Source: Snodgrassella alvi_G
GTDB taxonomy: Bacteria > Pseudomonadota > Gammaproteobacteria > Burkholderiales > Neisseriaceae
Length of the DNA stretch: 64,000 nucleotides
Direction: 5' to 3'
NCBI GenBank assembly: GCA_946478525.1
Contig: CAMLCH010000005.1
Location: forward strand, 1-64,000
Shown: positions 47,649-56,997 of the stretch, piece by piece
Position numbering within the stretch: position 1 is the stretch's first letter
Layout of the letters: each line of letters opens with the position of its first letter
Program-made: the position numbers and the translations under genes
Notes under the pieces: generated by a model
What the model was told of the DNA's origin: nothing
Databases searched by the model: none
The model's input: the letters and a program-made list of their open reading frames with translations, nothing else

Positions 47649-48599
47649 TTAAATAGAGAAATCCTCATCAAAGGATCCATATAATACAGATTCAATTCTG
47701 CTACGCGTCAGCATAGGGGCAAACATTGCCAGAAATTCATAGGCAAAGCCACATAAATAAGCATCTTTTCTAAGGATAACTTGAGAAAATGATGGTTCAA
47801 ATAAGTGTTCAGCATTTATCTGCTGCAGACCCTGATCTCTCTGTTGGTCAAAGGCCAGTGATGCTGCCAGACCAATTCCTAAACCATTGAGTACATAAGT
47901 TTTAATAACCTCTGAGTCAGGAGATGTCAGTATGACCTTCGGATAATCATAGTTCGCCTGAGCAAATGCACGTGCGATATGCGAATGCTCATCAAAAGCA
48001 TAATCATAAGTGATCAACGGAAAGGCTGAAATATCCTGCAAAGATAAGGGGCGGGTTAAAGATAATAGGGTGTGTCCATCGGGAACTATGACACTGCGAT
48101 TCCATGCAAAGCAGCTTAATTTATGTAATTCTGGGTGATCAGACACCATCTCTGCACCAATGGCAAAATCTGCTTCTCCATTCAAAACCATATGATTAAT
48201 CACTGTAGAGCTTGCTGGCACGATATTAATTTGTACCAGTGGATACCGCGTAGCAAATGTTTGAATCACTTTAGGTAAAACATATCGAGCCTGAGTATGT
48301 GTAGTCGCGATAGTAAGTGAGCCCATATCCTGATCGGCAAATTCAGTGCCGATACGCTTAATATTTTGTACCTCCCGCAAAATACGATCTGCTGTTTCTA
48401 AAACAATTTTGCCGGGAGTTGTAACCGATACAATACGTTTGCCATGACGGATAAATAATGGTACCCCTAATTCATCTTCCAGCATACGGATTTGCTTAGA
48501 GATGCCAGGCTGAGATGTGAACAAAGCTTCGGCTGCATCCGAAATATTTAAATTTTGTCGATATACCTCTACCGCATACCTTAACTGTTGTAATTTCAT
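47649..48599 (-). CDS. cysB: CysB-type LysR regulator of sulfur assimilation
   Basis: A 316-residue LysR protein. Its N-terminus (MKLQQLRYAVEV, LNISDAAEALFTSQPGISKQI) and the ATTHTQARYVLP effector segment are signatures of CysB rather than generic LysR. CysB activates sulfate/thiosulfate assimilation and responds to O- or N-acetylserine, the product of CysE (60937-61731 here). It is convergent with fabG. Confidence 0.93.
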   Translation of the reverse strand: MKLQQLRYAVEVYRQNLNISDAAEALFTSQPGISKQIRMLEDELGVPLFIRHGKRIVSVTTPGKIVLETADRILREVQNIKRIGTEFADQDMGSLTIATTHTQARYVLPKVIQTFATRYPLVQINIVPASSTVINHMVLNGEADFAIGAEMVSDHPELHKLSCFAWNRSVIVPDGHTLLSLTRPLSLQDISAFPLITYDYAFDEHSHIARAFAQANYDYPKVILTSPDSEVIKTYVLNGLGIGLAASLAFDQQRDQGLQQINAEHLFEPSFSQVILRKDAYLCGFAYEFLAMFAPMLTRSRIESVLYGSFDEDFSI

Positions 48600-48883
48600 T
48601 TATATTCAGTCTCTTTCACATACGGAAGAAATTAACTAAGTGTCGCTCAAATACAACAAAAATTTTTCAATTTCTGCATCATAACTTAAATTTCTTATCA
48701 TGGCACAATACCTATTTGCCAGATTAAAATTCTAAATAATTTCATCGCACAATGGCATTTAACTAATCAACATAATAAAGCTTTTCTTGTTGTTTTCATA
48801 CAACTAAATCAAAGTAAAGCGGTGGTTTCAGTTGTAAATAAGTGACACCGGGCTATTTTTTAGGCATGATTCATTATTAGGAA

Positions 48884-48978
48884 GCGGGTCGTCTAGCAGC
48901 TTCGCCTTGGTGGTTTTGATATTGACAGTTTATACTGTGATTTCTTATAGTATAGACCTGATTTACCAAGCTACCCGC
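48884..48978. repeat. Nested inverted repeats around the rmpM promoter
   Basis: GCGGGT (48884-48889) and CTTGGT (48906-48911) are mirrored by ACCAAG (48965-48970) and ACCCGC (48973-48978). Inside them, ACAGT/ACTGT (48925-48938) and TATACT/AGTATA (48931-48954) form further dyads overlapping the promoter boxes. It may be an operator, or a folded leader or antisense RNA. Confidence 0.5.
48922..48951 (+). promoter_or_regulatory. Strong sigma-70 promoter of rmpM
   Basis: Consensus -35 TTGACA (48922-48927), an 18-base spacer, and TATAGT (48946-48951). The transcript would carry a leader of about 115 bases before the rmpM ATG. Confidence 0.75.
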
Positions 48979-49073
48979 CCGGTTTGAGCGGCCTGTAAAT
49001 GGTATTTGTGTTTTGATACAGTGTATTTCTGAACTAAATCAACACATAACAAATTTTTTGATGAGGGAATAAC

Positions 49074-49796
49074 ATGACCAAACAGCTAAAATTGAGCGCA
49101 TTGATCGTTGCTATGGCTGCTTCAACTGCCGCTTTTGCCAATGGTGTCGTGCCGGGAGCCGATTGGACCGGTGAGCCAAGTGGTAAATATAATGGCTATA
49201 CAACAAGTTCTAATCCTACCACTGGTACAGGTGAGATTGTCGTTACTGGTGCTAAATCTGCTGACGGTACACCTGAATGCTGGAAAAATGGTTTCAATGG
49301 AGATGCAAATCCAACTTTAGGTAATAACTGTGCGCATCCTAATGAAGCGCCTGTTCAACCACGAATTGAAGAAGATAGAGTTTCACTATCTGCTGAATTC
49401 CTGTTTGGCTTTGATAAATTCACTCTGCGTAATGAAGCAGTTGATACTCTGAATCAATTGGCTACACGCTTGGCAGATAGCAGAGTGCAAACTGTTCGTG
49501 TGGTTGGTCACACTGACTTTAAAGGTTCTGATGCTTATAACAGAACCTTATCTGAACGTCGTGCTCAAACTGTTGCTAACTATCTGGTATCTAAAGGTGT
49601 TCCAGCAAATAAGATCTCTGCAGTTGGCATGGGTAAATCACAAGCTCGTATGACTAGAACCTGTGAAGCTGAAGTGGCACGTTTAGGTAAAAAAGTTTCT
49701 GCAGCTAAAAAACGCACTGCTTTAATTGCTTGTATAGCTCCTGACCGTCGCGTAGATGTAGAAATCCGTACACTGGTTAACAAACGTGTAAGATAA
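49074..49796 (+). CDS. OmpA-family protein, RmpM-like
   Basis: A 240-residue periplasmic/outer-membrane protein. A signal peptide (ending AAFA near residue 22) is followed by a short Gly/Ser/Thr-rich region. The OmpA-like peptidoglycan-binding domain spans about 100-235, with LFGFDKFTLRNEA, VVGHTDFKGSD, LSERRAQTVANYL and the Asp/Arg wall-contact residues. It lacks the OmpA barrel, as in neisserial RmpM (class 4 protein), which clamps porins to peptidoglycan. A GAGGGAA ribosome site lies before ATG 49074. A near-identical broken copy follows at 50662. Confidence 0.92.
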   Translation: MTKQLKLSALIVAMAASTAAFANGVVPGADWTGEPSGKYNGYTTSSNPTTGTGEIVVTGAKSADGTPECWKNGFNGDANPTLGNNCAHPNEAPVQPRIEEDRVSLSAEFLFGFDKFTLRNEAVDTLNQLATRLADSRVQTVRVVGHTDFKGSDAYNRTLSERRAQTVANYLVSKGVPANKISAVGMGKSQARMTRTCEAEVARLGKKVSAAKKRTALIACIAPDRRVDVEIRTLVNKRVR

Positions 49797-49818
49797 TTCT
49801 TCATTAAGCATATAAAAT

Positions 49819-49851
49819 AAAAAACCCTGTTTAAAACAGGGTTTTTTATTT
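49819..49851 (+). terminator. Terminator of rmpM
   Basis: AAAAACCCTG and its mirror CAGGGTTTTT around TTTTAAAA, with a trailing T-run. Confidence 0.93.
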
Positions 49852-50464
49852 TATTAATAGATTTATATACAATTTAAATCAATATCCATAATGTTGACCG
49901 TATTGTATTGATAGATTTATAACTGTATTAGAATAATGCTATGTTTTATCTCAAATAAAATAATGGTCTAATATAAATATTATCAATTTAATAATAGGCT
50001 TGGAAATTTTGCCACTGAAGTGATGTTGTCAATTAAAACATCAATTTAGGATAAATAGTACCGCACTAACTGGTTAATAAGATATAAAGTTGAAATAGCG
50101 CTTTTCATCAAGATATATATTATTTATATCTAATATGCTATTTTAAAATTTATTAAATTTGCAAGAGTTCGGATAAATATAGCTCATTTTTCATTATCAA
50201 ACTCAGTGACTAATTTCTTTATCCGAGATATAGTTTTAAGATTAGGCTATTTTAGATATTTAATTGATTATTAACGTTATTTTGTTATTAATTTCGAAAA
50301 TTATCCATGAGTTTATCCTTCAACCAAGTACGGATTCAGTTCATCAAGGTTATATCAATTAATTTCAGATATCCCACTAATTCATTTTCATGGGACTAAT
50401 CTTAGTAATATTTAAATAAAGCGCTATTGGTATATTATAATCATTGTTTAATAGACAAATTTTA
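49852..50464. other. Intergenic between the two rmpM copies, no gene seen
   Basis: AT-rich spacer with no open frame. It separates the terminator of the first copy from paired hairpins ahead of the second. Confidence 0.45.
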
Positions 50465-50547
50465 TGCTTAGCATTTATATAAATGCTAAGCACTGTACTG
50501 TCAGAGTGGGTAATAAGAAAAAGCTATTCTATACTTATTCCCACTCT
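50465..50547. repeat. Two adjacent perfect/near-perfect palindromes
   Basis: A perfect 28-base palindrome (TGCTTAGCATTTAT and its complement, 50465-50492) is followed 10 bases later by a 14-15 bp stem (AGAGTGGGTAATAAG, 50503-50517, with CTTATTCCCACTCT, 50534-50547). Neither has a convincing T-run. They could be a palindromic element, RNA-processing sites or an operator. Confidence 0.7.
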
Positions 50548-50661
50548 CATTATTTAGACTCGTCGTTTATGAATGATCACTTGTCATTATTGTTGGTTAA
50601 ATGAGGTAAGAAATAATCTTTACCAAATCAACACATAATAAATTTTTGATGAGGGAATAAC

Positions 50662-51408
50662 ATGACCAAACAGCTAAAATTGAGCGCATTGATCGTTGCT
50701 ATGGCTGCTTCAATTGCCGCTTTTGCTAATGGTGTCATACCGTGAACCGATTGAATCGGTGAGCCAAATAATGAATATAATGGCTATACAACAAGTTCTA
50801 GTCCAGATTCTAGTCCTAAATCTGGTACAGGTGAGATTATCGTTACTGGTGCTAACTCTGCTAAAGACGATACACCTGAATGTTGGAAAAATGGTTTCAA
50901 CAAAGATGCAAATCTAACTTTAGGTAATAACTGTGCGCATCCTTATGCTGAACAAGTTCCTGTTCAACCAGAATTTATAGTAGAAGTTGTTTCTCTATCT
51001 GCCGATGTCCTGTTTGGTTTTGATAAATTCACTCTGCATGATGATGAGGCACTCGATATGTTGGATGATTTCGCTAGACGTTTGGCTGATAGCAAAGTTC
51101 AAACTACTCGTGTGATAGGTCATACTGACTTTAAAGCTTCTGATGCTTATATCCAAGCCTTATCTGAACGTCGTGCTCAAGTTGTTGCTAACTATCTGGT
51201 ATCTAAAGGTGTTCCAGCAAGTAAGATCTCTGCAGTTGGCATGGGTAAATCAGAAGCCCGCATGACCGAATCTTGTCAGTGCGAAGTTGCTAAACTGGGT
51301 AAAAAAGTTTCAGCCACCAAGAAACGTACTGCTTTGATCGAATGTATAGAACCTGATTGCCATATAGATGTTGATATTCGTACTCAGCTATCTAAAAGAG
51401 TTAGATAA
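50662..51408 (+). pseudogene. Second RmpM-like copy with two early UGA stops
   Basis: A 249-codon frame starting MTKQLKLSALIVAMAAS and ending KRVR, colinear with the copy at 49074, including about 35 bases of identical leader and the GAGGGAATAAC ribosome site. TGA codons interrupt it at codons 28 and 31 (near 50743 and 50752), where the intact copy has GGA and TGG. The remaining 218 codons are open. The substitutions elsewhere (for example ESCQCEVA for RTCEAEVA) show it diverged before breaking. It is most likely a recent pseudogene; an internal start at 51058 would only give the C-terminal half. Confidence 0.88.
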
Positions 51409-51813
51409 ATTTTCTAATTTATATTAATCAAAGCCCTGCTATGAGCAGAGTATTTGTTTTTACCCTAAAAAAAACAGAAGCATATTTATAGGTAAATTAG
51501 AATGGTTTATTTCTAGGATAATGTTATTTGTCACTAAAAAAATTAATTTGAATTAATATTTTATTTAAACAATAAATAGTTAGGTTAGTTTATATATTTT
51601 AAAAAGTAAAAAAGCTATTTTAGTGTTAAGATACAAGTCTGTTGAAAGGATAATATTATGCCTTATGTTTTATTACTATCTTATTAAAACCTTTTTAAAA
51701 CATATGGGTACAGTATTCACTAACTAATTAAATTAACAAACATTTTGTGTTATTTAAACAAATTCAAATCTAACTTCAAAATAAATATTTAATAAAATTT
51801 AATCTTATTTCAT
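51409..51813. other. Intergenic, very AT-rich, no gene seen
   Basis: No hairpin terminator, relic or open frame noticed between the rmpM pseudogene and the lipoprotein gene. Confidence 0.4.
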
Positions 51814-52611
51814 ATGAAATCTTCTAAATTGCTGTTTTTGGTATTATGTAGCTATTTATTAGTAGCCTGTACTGCTCAGTTTCAGCGGGTTCCTGATGGT
51901 TCTGGCAAGAAAAAACATGTAGCATTAAAATTTCAGCGACAAAATACTGCGCCTAAAACAGGGGTAGTATTGGTGCAGCCGATGGATTTACAAAGCGGTG
52001 ATATTTTATTTTCTGCCGACTCAGGTCTCAATTCCCGTGTTTTACGCTTGTTTGGCAATACTTCAGTTAGCCATGCATTTCTGTATTTGGGAGATGGAGA
52101 AATAGCAGAAGCCGTGGGAAGTGGTGTGCATATTATGTCTCTGGCTGAAAGTGTTGATGAAAGTCCGTTACTGGTCGTTTATCGCCATCCGCAGTTGAAT
52201 GATTTACAGGCTGAAAAAATCCGTGAATTTGCCAGAGCAGAGGCTGGCGGGAAATATAATTATATGGGGATTATCAAGCAGGCGCCTTATACAGTTACCC
52301 GTAAAGTGTGTGAATTGCCTGTTATCCCGCGGGCTTTTCGCCATTTGTGCCTGAATACCATGGCTGTAGTACAGGTAACGCCTTTTTCTTCAGACCGTTA
52401 CTTTTGTTCGCAACTGGTTGTCGCTGCCTATAATTATGCAGGATTGCCTTTAACCGAAACGCCGGCTGAATGGGTTGCTCCCGGGGATTTATTACATATG
52501 CGTGCCGGCGATATCCCTTCAGTTGTACCAGTATATCCATTACATTATATTGGTCATTTACGCTGTAAAACCTCTTTATGGCAGCGCAATTGTTCTCTGG
52601 CAGATGTCTGA
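51814..52611 (+). CDS. YaeF/YiiX-like permuted NlpC/P60 lipoprotein
   Basis: A 265-residue lipoprotein: signal with lipobox LLVAC (Cys19). The catalytic order is that of permuted papain-like YaeF/YiiX proteins: QSGDILFSA with His87 in VSHAFLYLGDG first, then Cys198 in DRYFCSQLV. The family are predicted cysteine peptidases, amidases or acyltransferases, probably at the envelope; the substrate is unknown. It is flanked by pseudogenes on both sides but looks intact. Confidence 0.88.
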   Translation: MKSSKLLFLVLCSYLLVACTAQFQRVPDGSGKKKHVALKFQRQNTAPKTGVVLVQPMDLQSGDILFSADSGLNSRVLRLFGNTSVSHAFLYLGDGEIAEAVGSGVHIMSLAESVDESPLLVVYRHPQLNDLQAEKIREFARAEAGGKYNYMGIIKQAPYTVTRKVCELPVIPRAFRHLCLNTMAVVQVTPFSSDRYFCSQLVVAAYNYAGLPLTETPAEWVAPGDLLHMRAGDIPSVVPVYPLHYIGHLRCKTSLWQRNCSLADV

Positions 52612-52830
52612 TATTGATAAACTTCAGATGTCTGCCTGATGTATTAAACAGCAGGATATGATCAAATTATTTATCATATAAATCAGGCAAATTAAAACAT
52701 GTTTGAGTTAATTTATTAATAATAAATATGTAATTTCGGCGGTCAATAGGTTAAGTTTATTATAAAAAAATTAATAGTATTCGTTTTGAAATGAGTTATA
52801 TCTGAATCCTGAGTAGATCTGCTGAGAAAA

Positions 52831-53508
52831 TCAAATAAAGAATTGAAAAGGAATAATTTCAGCCAAATCTCCCAGAGCATATAAAAAGTGTAATACCCGT
52901 CTGCTATTAGTCTGAATAGCTTTTGAGGAAGAATATACAATAAGTGGTCGCATAATAACTGCCCCTCCTTTAGACAGAGTTTATTCCTGCTCCCTTTTTT
53001 GGTCTCTAAGCTGTGGTAGCGTTGATTCATTGATTCTTACATACTGATGAGTACAGGCAACTACTTTAAGCGGACCATGCCCGTGCTGGCAATCATTTAT
53101 AAGTTGCCTCACCGCTACCAGTTGCTGCATATATTGTGTCGGCGGTTGTACAAATAACATATTTTGTTTATGTGGCCAGCCGGTAAACTGAGGATCAGAA
53201 AACTGATGTCTGACTGCTATGCTTAAATCCTGATGTAAAGGTACCAGCCAGTTTTTATCAGTAGATTTTTTGAATAATGTGCATTGGATAGCAATTGGGT
53301 TTATTGGGAGTAAGGAAGTAAGCTGAGTATTAATTTCAAATTGTTAGCAAGTATCTGAATACCATGGTTGTGTCAGAAGCTCACGACTGCCGGTAGTAGT
53401 TGAATTAATCTGTTCTAATTGTTGTTCTATATCTGTTAGTTGCTGAGGAGTAATTAAATCATTGATAACAGCATAACCATTATGTTCAAAACAATCATAT
53501 ATCTTCAT
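52831..53508 (-). pseudogene. Phytanoyl-CoA dioxygenase (PhyH)-like, two nonsense codons
   Basis: On the minus strand one frame of 226 codons runs from ATG 53508 to TGA 52831, broken only by two TAA codons (53346-53344, and one near 52983). It reads FEHNGYAVINDLITPQQL (PhyH opening), VPLHQDLSIAV with the HxD iron-binding motif, GHGPLKVVACTHQ, and GGAVIMRPLIVYSSSKA then RRVLHFLYA, which match the PhyH C-terminus, though the usual second His is replaced (VYSSS). It would have been an Fe(II)/2-oxoglutarate oxygenase. Decay appears recent since no frameshift is seen. Confidence 0.85.
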
Positions 53509-54082
53509 TATATTTTCCGTTTGTATCTGTTTATCTTAATTAATATTAATATCTACTAATTTTATTAGGACTGAATCAATCATGTTTATTAGATAATATA
53601 TTGATATTATTAATTATTTATAAAAAATAATTTATTGTGTATGTTTATACAATACCATAGTTTCTTGAGGAAATCCTAATATAGACACTTTTTGATAATC
53701 AATTCTTTTCATAATAAAAATAATTTTATTAATTTTTATATGCCATAAAATAATTCCAGAAACTATATCAAGTTATTATGCTGCTATGTTAAAGTATAGG
53801 CGGTGCTAAGCCCGTCAAAATCTGTGTTTATACTTTCATATTATTAAAAATCTTGTATTCATCTGCATTATTTTGCTTTTTTGTGGATTGAATTCAGTCA
53901 ACTATATGATTTTTATATGTTATAAATTATCATTCATCATTAAAATACTGTATAAATGGTAATTTATTTCTAACCTGATTTATATCATATAAATTATGAT
54001 AAGTGAAAAATATGACCAATTTTTTACTTATACTTAGGCGTTTATCTGGTATGGTTTTTTATCAATCAATTAAGGGGGCTTT
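53509..54082. other. Intergenic, AT-rich, no gene seen
   Basis: A divergent gap between the PhyH pseudogene and the DUF695 gene. No promoter assigned with confidence. Confidence 0.4.
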
Positions 54083-55180
54083 ATGTTTTTTAAAAAATTC
54101 TGGAGAAAAAAATCAAATTCTGATATTCAATCGGTACAAGATAAACCAGTCGCCCCAGATAAAATATCTCTTGCTATTCAAACATTCTGGACACAGGTAA
54201 AAGCATCTGAGCAGACATTTAATACGCTAGAGCCAATTTCTATTATGGAAAATCTCAATAATCTTTTAATAGATAATCAATTAAATATTATTGCTGAGCT
54301 TACACGAGGAGATAAAAAGAATCATAAAATAGTTTTTACGGCTGAAGGCCGAATTGAGCAGTTTGAACTGGTGATACGAATCGTTAAACATGCACCGGAT
54401 CTAAATTTTTTTGAAATAGAAGCATTTAGGACGCGGGTTGAAAATCTGGATGCATTCTCTATAACGCATCATGATCATTCTTTTTCATTGAGCCCGGCTG
54501 ATTTATTGATTTATCATCGTGAAGAATATCGTAAAGTCTCTTTGGAAATTGCGTTTGGTAAAACTATTCCTGAAGAGATGAAGCAAATCGCCCAGTCGAC
54601 TGCGTTTATTTTGCTTGATCATGCATTAGGAGAATATGATTTTGCTATTAAAATCGGAAGTGTCAACTTTTTAGAAATTCCAAAAGAGGCAACCGCAGGA
54701 CCTCTTAATGAATTTGTAAAGGTGTTTGATCAGTTATGGCAAGATAAATTAAAGCATACAGGTATTTTTCCTCTTTCTGATAAAGAGGATAGATGGAATG
54801 TATTTGAAATCAGTTATCAAAATGATCCTGATAACAAAAGACTTGTGCAAAGAAATGAGACAGCTGATGTATTGGTAGGTGATTTCAATTATTGCTATGC
54901 CCTAACTATAACAGCCGATGTGGATAGTAAGGAAAATTTATCTCTAGTTTATGAACTAGAAGATGCTATTAATCCGGCTCTACGATTTAATAAACAGGGC
55001 CTTCATTGTCAAAATACCTTTTATCAGGGCGTAAGAACCATGTTATGGCATGTGCAGGATAAACAATCAGCGATGGCATTGGCACAACGTCTGGCAGATC
55101 AGTATAGAACCCTTTCAATTAAAATTGAGTGCGAATTTGATCCGGGCTGGTTACAATATTTAAGTTGGGTAGAAAAATAA
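54083..55180 (+). CDS. DUF695-domain protein
   Basis: A 365-residue cytoplasmic protein. After a basic start (MFFKKFWRKK), an uncharacterised N-terminal region (about 30-235) contains repeated strand-helix units. The C-terminal third (WNVFEISYQNDPDNKRLVQRN to SIKIECEFDPGWLQYL) matches DUF695. Function is not known. TAAGGGGG is a strong ribosome site 4 bases before ATG 54083. It is followed by an orphan coding fragment, so it may be the remaining member of a lost gene set. Confidence 0.85.
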   Translation: MFFKKFWRKKSNSDIQSVQDKPVAPDKISLAIQTFWTQVKASEQTFNTLEPISIMENLNNLLIDNQLNIIAELTRGDKKNHKIVFTAEGRIEQFELVIRIVKHAPDLNFFEIEAFRTRVENLDAFSITHHDHSFSLSPADLLIYHREEYRKVSLEIAFGKTIPEEMKQIAQSTAFILLDHALGEYDFAIKIGSVNFLEIPKEATAGPLNEFVKVFDQLWQDKLKHTGIFPLSDKEDRWNVFEISYQNDPDNKRLVQRNETADVLVGDFNYCYALTITADVDSKENLSLVYELEDAINPALRFNKQGLHCQNTFYQGVRTMLWHVQDKQSAMALAQRLADQYRTLSIKIECEFDPGWLQYLSWVEK

Positions 55181-55287
55181 AGATAACAATAATTTTATTT
55201 TTCTATTAGTTATCTTTGAAAAATTCTATATTTCTTCTCATTCCAAAAAAGGGTGAATTAACAAATATTCTTTCTTATAACAATATA

Positions 55288-55514
55288 AAAAGCCCTATGG
55301 GTTAGTTGAAGCTGTTTCTCAACAAGTAGGAGTTTGCGGAACAAGCTCTAGTAAAAAAGAAATTAACTGTGAGGAGCACAGTTCGCGTTATCCAGAAGAA
55401 GGAAATAGTATTGAAGAGGCATGGATTTTAGGACATGATGATCATTTAACATATGCTGACTCAGGTTCAGCCGGGGATATTATAGATAGGGTTTGTTCTT
55501 TGATAAGTAATTAA
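55288..55514 (+). pseudogene. Orphan C-terminal coding fragment
   Basis: About 75 codons without a start codon, reading VEAVSQQVGVCGTSSS, then CEEHSSRYPEEGNSIEEAW, then HDDHLTYADSGSAGD, ending at TAA 55512-55514. A stop lies shortly upstream in frame. The composition is protein-like (two Cys, acidic). I do not recognise the family; orphan toxin or effector tails look like this, but that is speculation. Confidence 0.55.
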
Positions 55515-55553
55515 ATCGTATTATTTATTGTTGCAATTCATTATGTGAGTAAA

Positions 55554-55592
55554 TAAAAAAAACCGGATAATAAATTAGTATTATCCGGTTCT
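55554..55592 (-). terminator. Terminator of argG
   Basis: A 12-bp stem AACCGGATAATA / TATTATCCGGTT, with an A-run on the plus-strand left side reading as the T-tract for minus-strand transcripts. Confidence 0.92.
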
Positions 55593-55606
55593 AAAATAAT
55601 ATAATT

Positions 55607-56959
55607 CTATAGAATATCTTTTTTATCAGTTAATTGAGGCAGCAGTGCATCCTGACTTACTGATAACAGTCCACTCTGAGTATATATACCCAGTTTATTA
55701 CGGGTATCGATAATATCCAAATTACGCATGGTTAATTGACCAATTCGGTCCACTGGTGAAAATGCAGCGTTGTCTACCTTTTCCATGCTTAAACGCTCAG
55801 GATGGTAGGTCAGATTAGGCGACTCAGTATTAAGAATGGAGTAGTCATTGCCACGACGAAGTTCTAGCGTAACTTCACCACTAATGGCTTTGGCAACCCA
55901 ACGCTGCGCAGTTTCACGCAACATTAATGCCTGTGAGTCAAACCAGCGTCCTTGATACAGTAATCTGCCTAGACGCAAGCCATTAATGCGATACTGTTCA
56001 ATAGTATCTTCATTATGAATACCGGTTAGCAGACGCTCATAGGCAATATGTAATAAAGCCATTGCTGGTGCTTCATAAATACCACGTGATTTGGCTTCAA
56101 TTATGCGATTTTCGATCTGATCAGTCATGCCTAAACCATGACGTCCACCAATACGGTTGGCTTCCAGAATGAGCTCAACAGGATCGTTATATTCGATGCC
56201 ATTTAAAGCTACTGGCTCGCCTTCTACAAAGCGAACGCGTACCTCTTCCGGTTTAATGGTTAGCTGTTCATCCCAAAATGCTACACCCATAATTGGTTGT
56301 ACAATTCTTATATTGCTATTCAACATTTCCAGATCTTTGGCTTCATGGGTCGCACCCAGCATATTAGAATCTGTAGAATAGGCTTTTTCCACCGACATTT
56401 TATAATCAAAGCCATGAGCTATTAAAAACTCTGACATTTCATTTCGTCCACCCAATTCGTCAATGAATAGTTGATCCAGCCAAGGTTTGTAAATGCGTAA
56501 AACGGGATTGGTTAACAGCCCATAGCGATAGAAACGTTCAATATCATTGCCTTTATATGTAGAACCATCCCCCCATATGTTGACATCATCTTCTTTCATG
56601 GCTGCAACCAGCATAGTGCCGGTAACAGCTCGACCTAAGGGGGTAGTATTGAAATAAGGCATCCCGCCGGTATGGATATGAAAAGCACCGCTCTGAATTG
56701 CAGCAATACCTTCGTGAGCTAATTGGCTACGGCAATCAATCAATCTTGCTTTTTCGGCCCCATATTCCAGTGCTTTTTGTGGAATAGCTTCATAGTTTTC
56801 TTCATCTGGTTGCCCTAAGTTGGCAGTGTAAGCATACGGCAATGCACCTTTTAGTTTCATCCAAAGTAGTGCAGTTGATGTGTCTAAACCGCCTGAAAAG
56901 GCAATACCCACTTTTTCTCCCATGGGTAGTTGTTGCAGAATAGTACTGTAATTACTCAT
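55607..56959 (-). CDS. argG: Argininosuccinate synthase
   Basis: Joins citrulline and aspartate with ATP to argininosuccinate. The N-terminal ATP pyrophosphatase loop is GIAFSGGLDTSTALLWM. WGDGSTYKGNDIERF and the EARGIYEAPAM-like AKSRGIYEAPAMALL segments follow. At 450 residues it is the long (E. coli-like) ArgG class rather than the 400-residue class. It starts 38 bases after tyrS and may be cotranscribed with it. Confidence 0.98.
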   Translation of the reverse strand: MSNYSTILQQLPMGEKVGIAFSGGLDTSTALLWMKLKGALPYAYTANLGQPDEENYEAIPQKALEYGAEKARLIDCRSQLAHEGIAAIQSGAFHIHTGGMPYFNTTPLGRAVTGTMLVAAMKEDDVNIWGDGSTYKGNDIERFYRYGLLTNPVLRIYKPWLDQLFIDELGGRNEMSEFLIAHGFDYKMSVEKAYSTDSNMLGATHEAKDLEMLNSNIRIVQPIMGVAFWDEQLTIKPEEVRVRFVEGEPVALNGIEYNDPVELILEANRIGGRHGLGMTDQIENRIIEAKSRGIYEAPAMALLHIAYERLLTGIHNEDTIEQYRINGLRLGRLLYQGRWFDSQALMLRETAQRWVAKAISGEVTLELRRGNDYSILNTESPNLTYHPERLSMEKVDNAAFSPVDRIGQLTMRNLDIIDTRNKLGIYTQSGLLSVSQDALLPQLTDKKDIL

Positions 56960-56997
56960 GTTGACTTCCTTATTCTAAATGCAAAAACTGAATATAT

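Noticed and set aside
52743..53030. A 95-codon minus-strand open frame
   Set aside because: It is an off-frame reading of the PhyH pseudogene, whose correct frame carries the family motifs.
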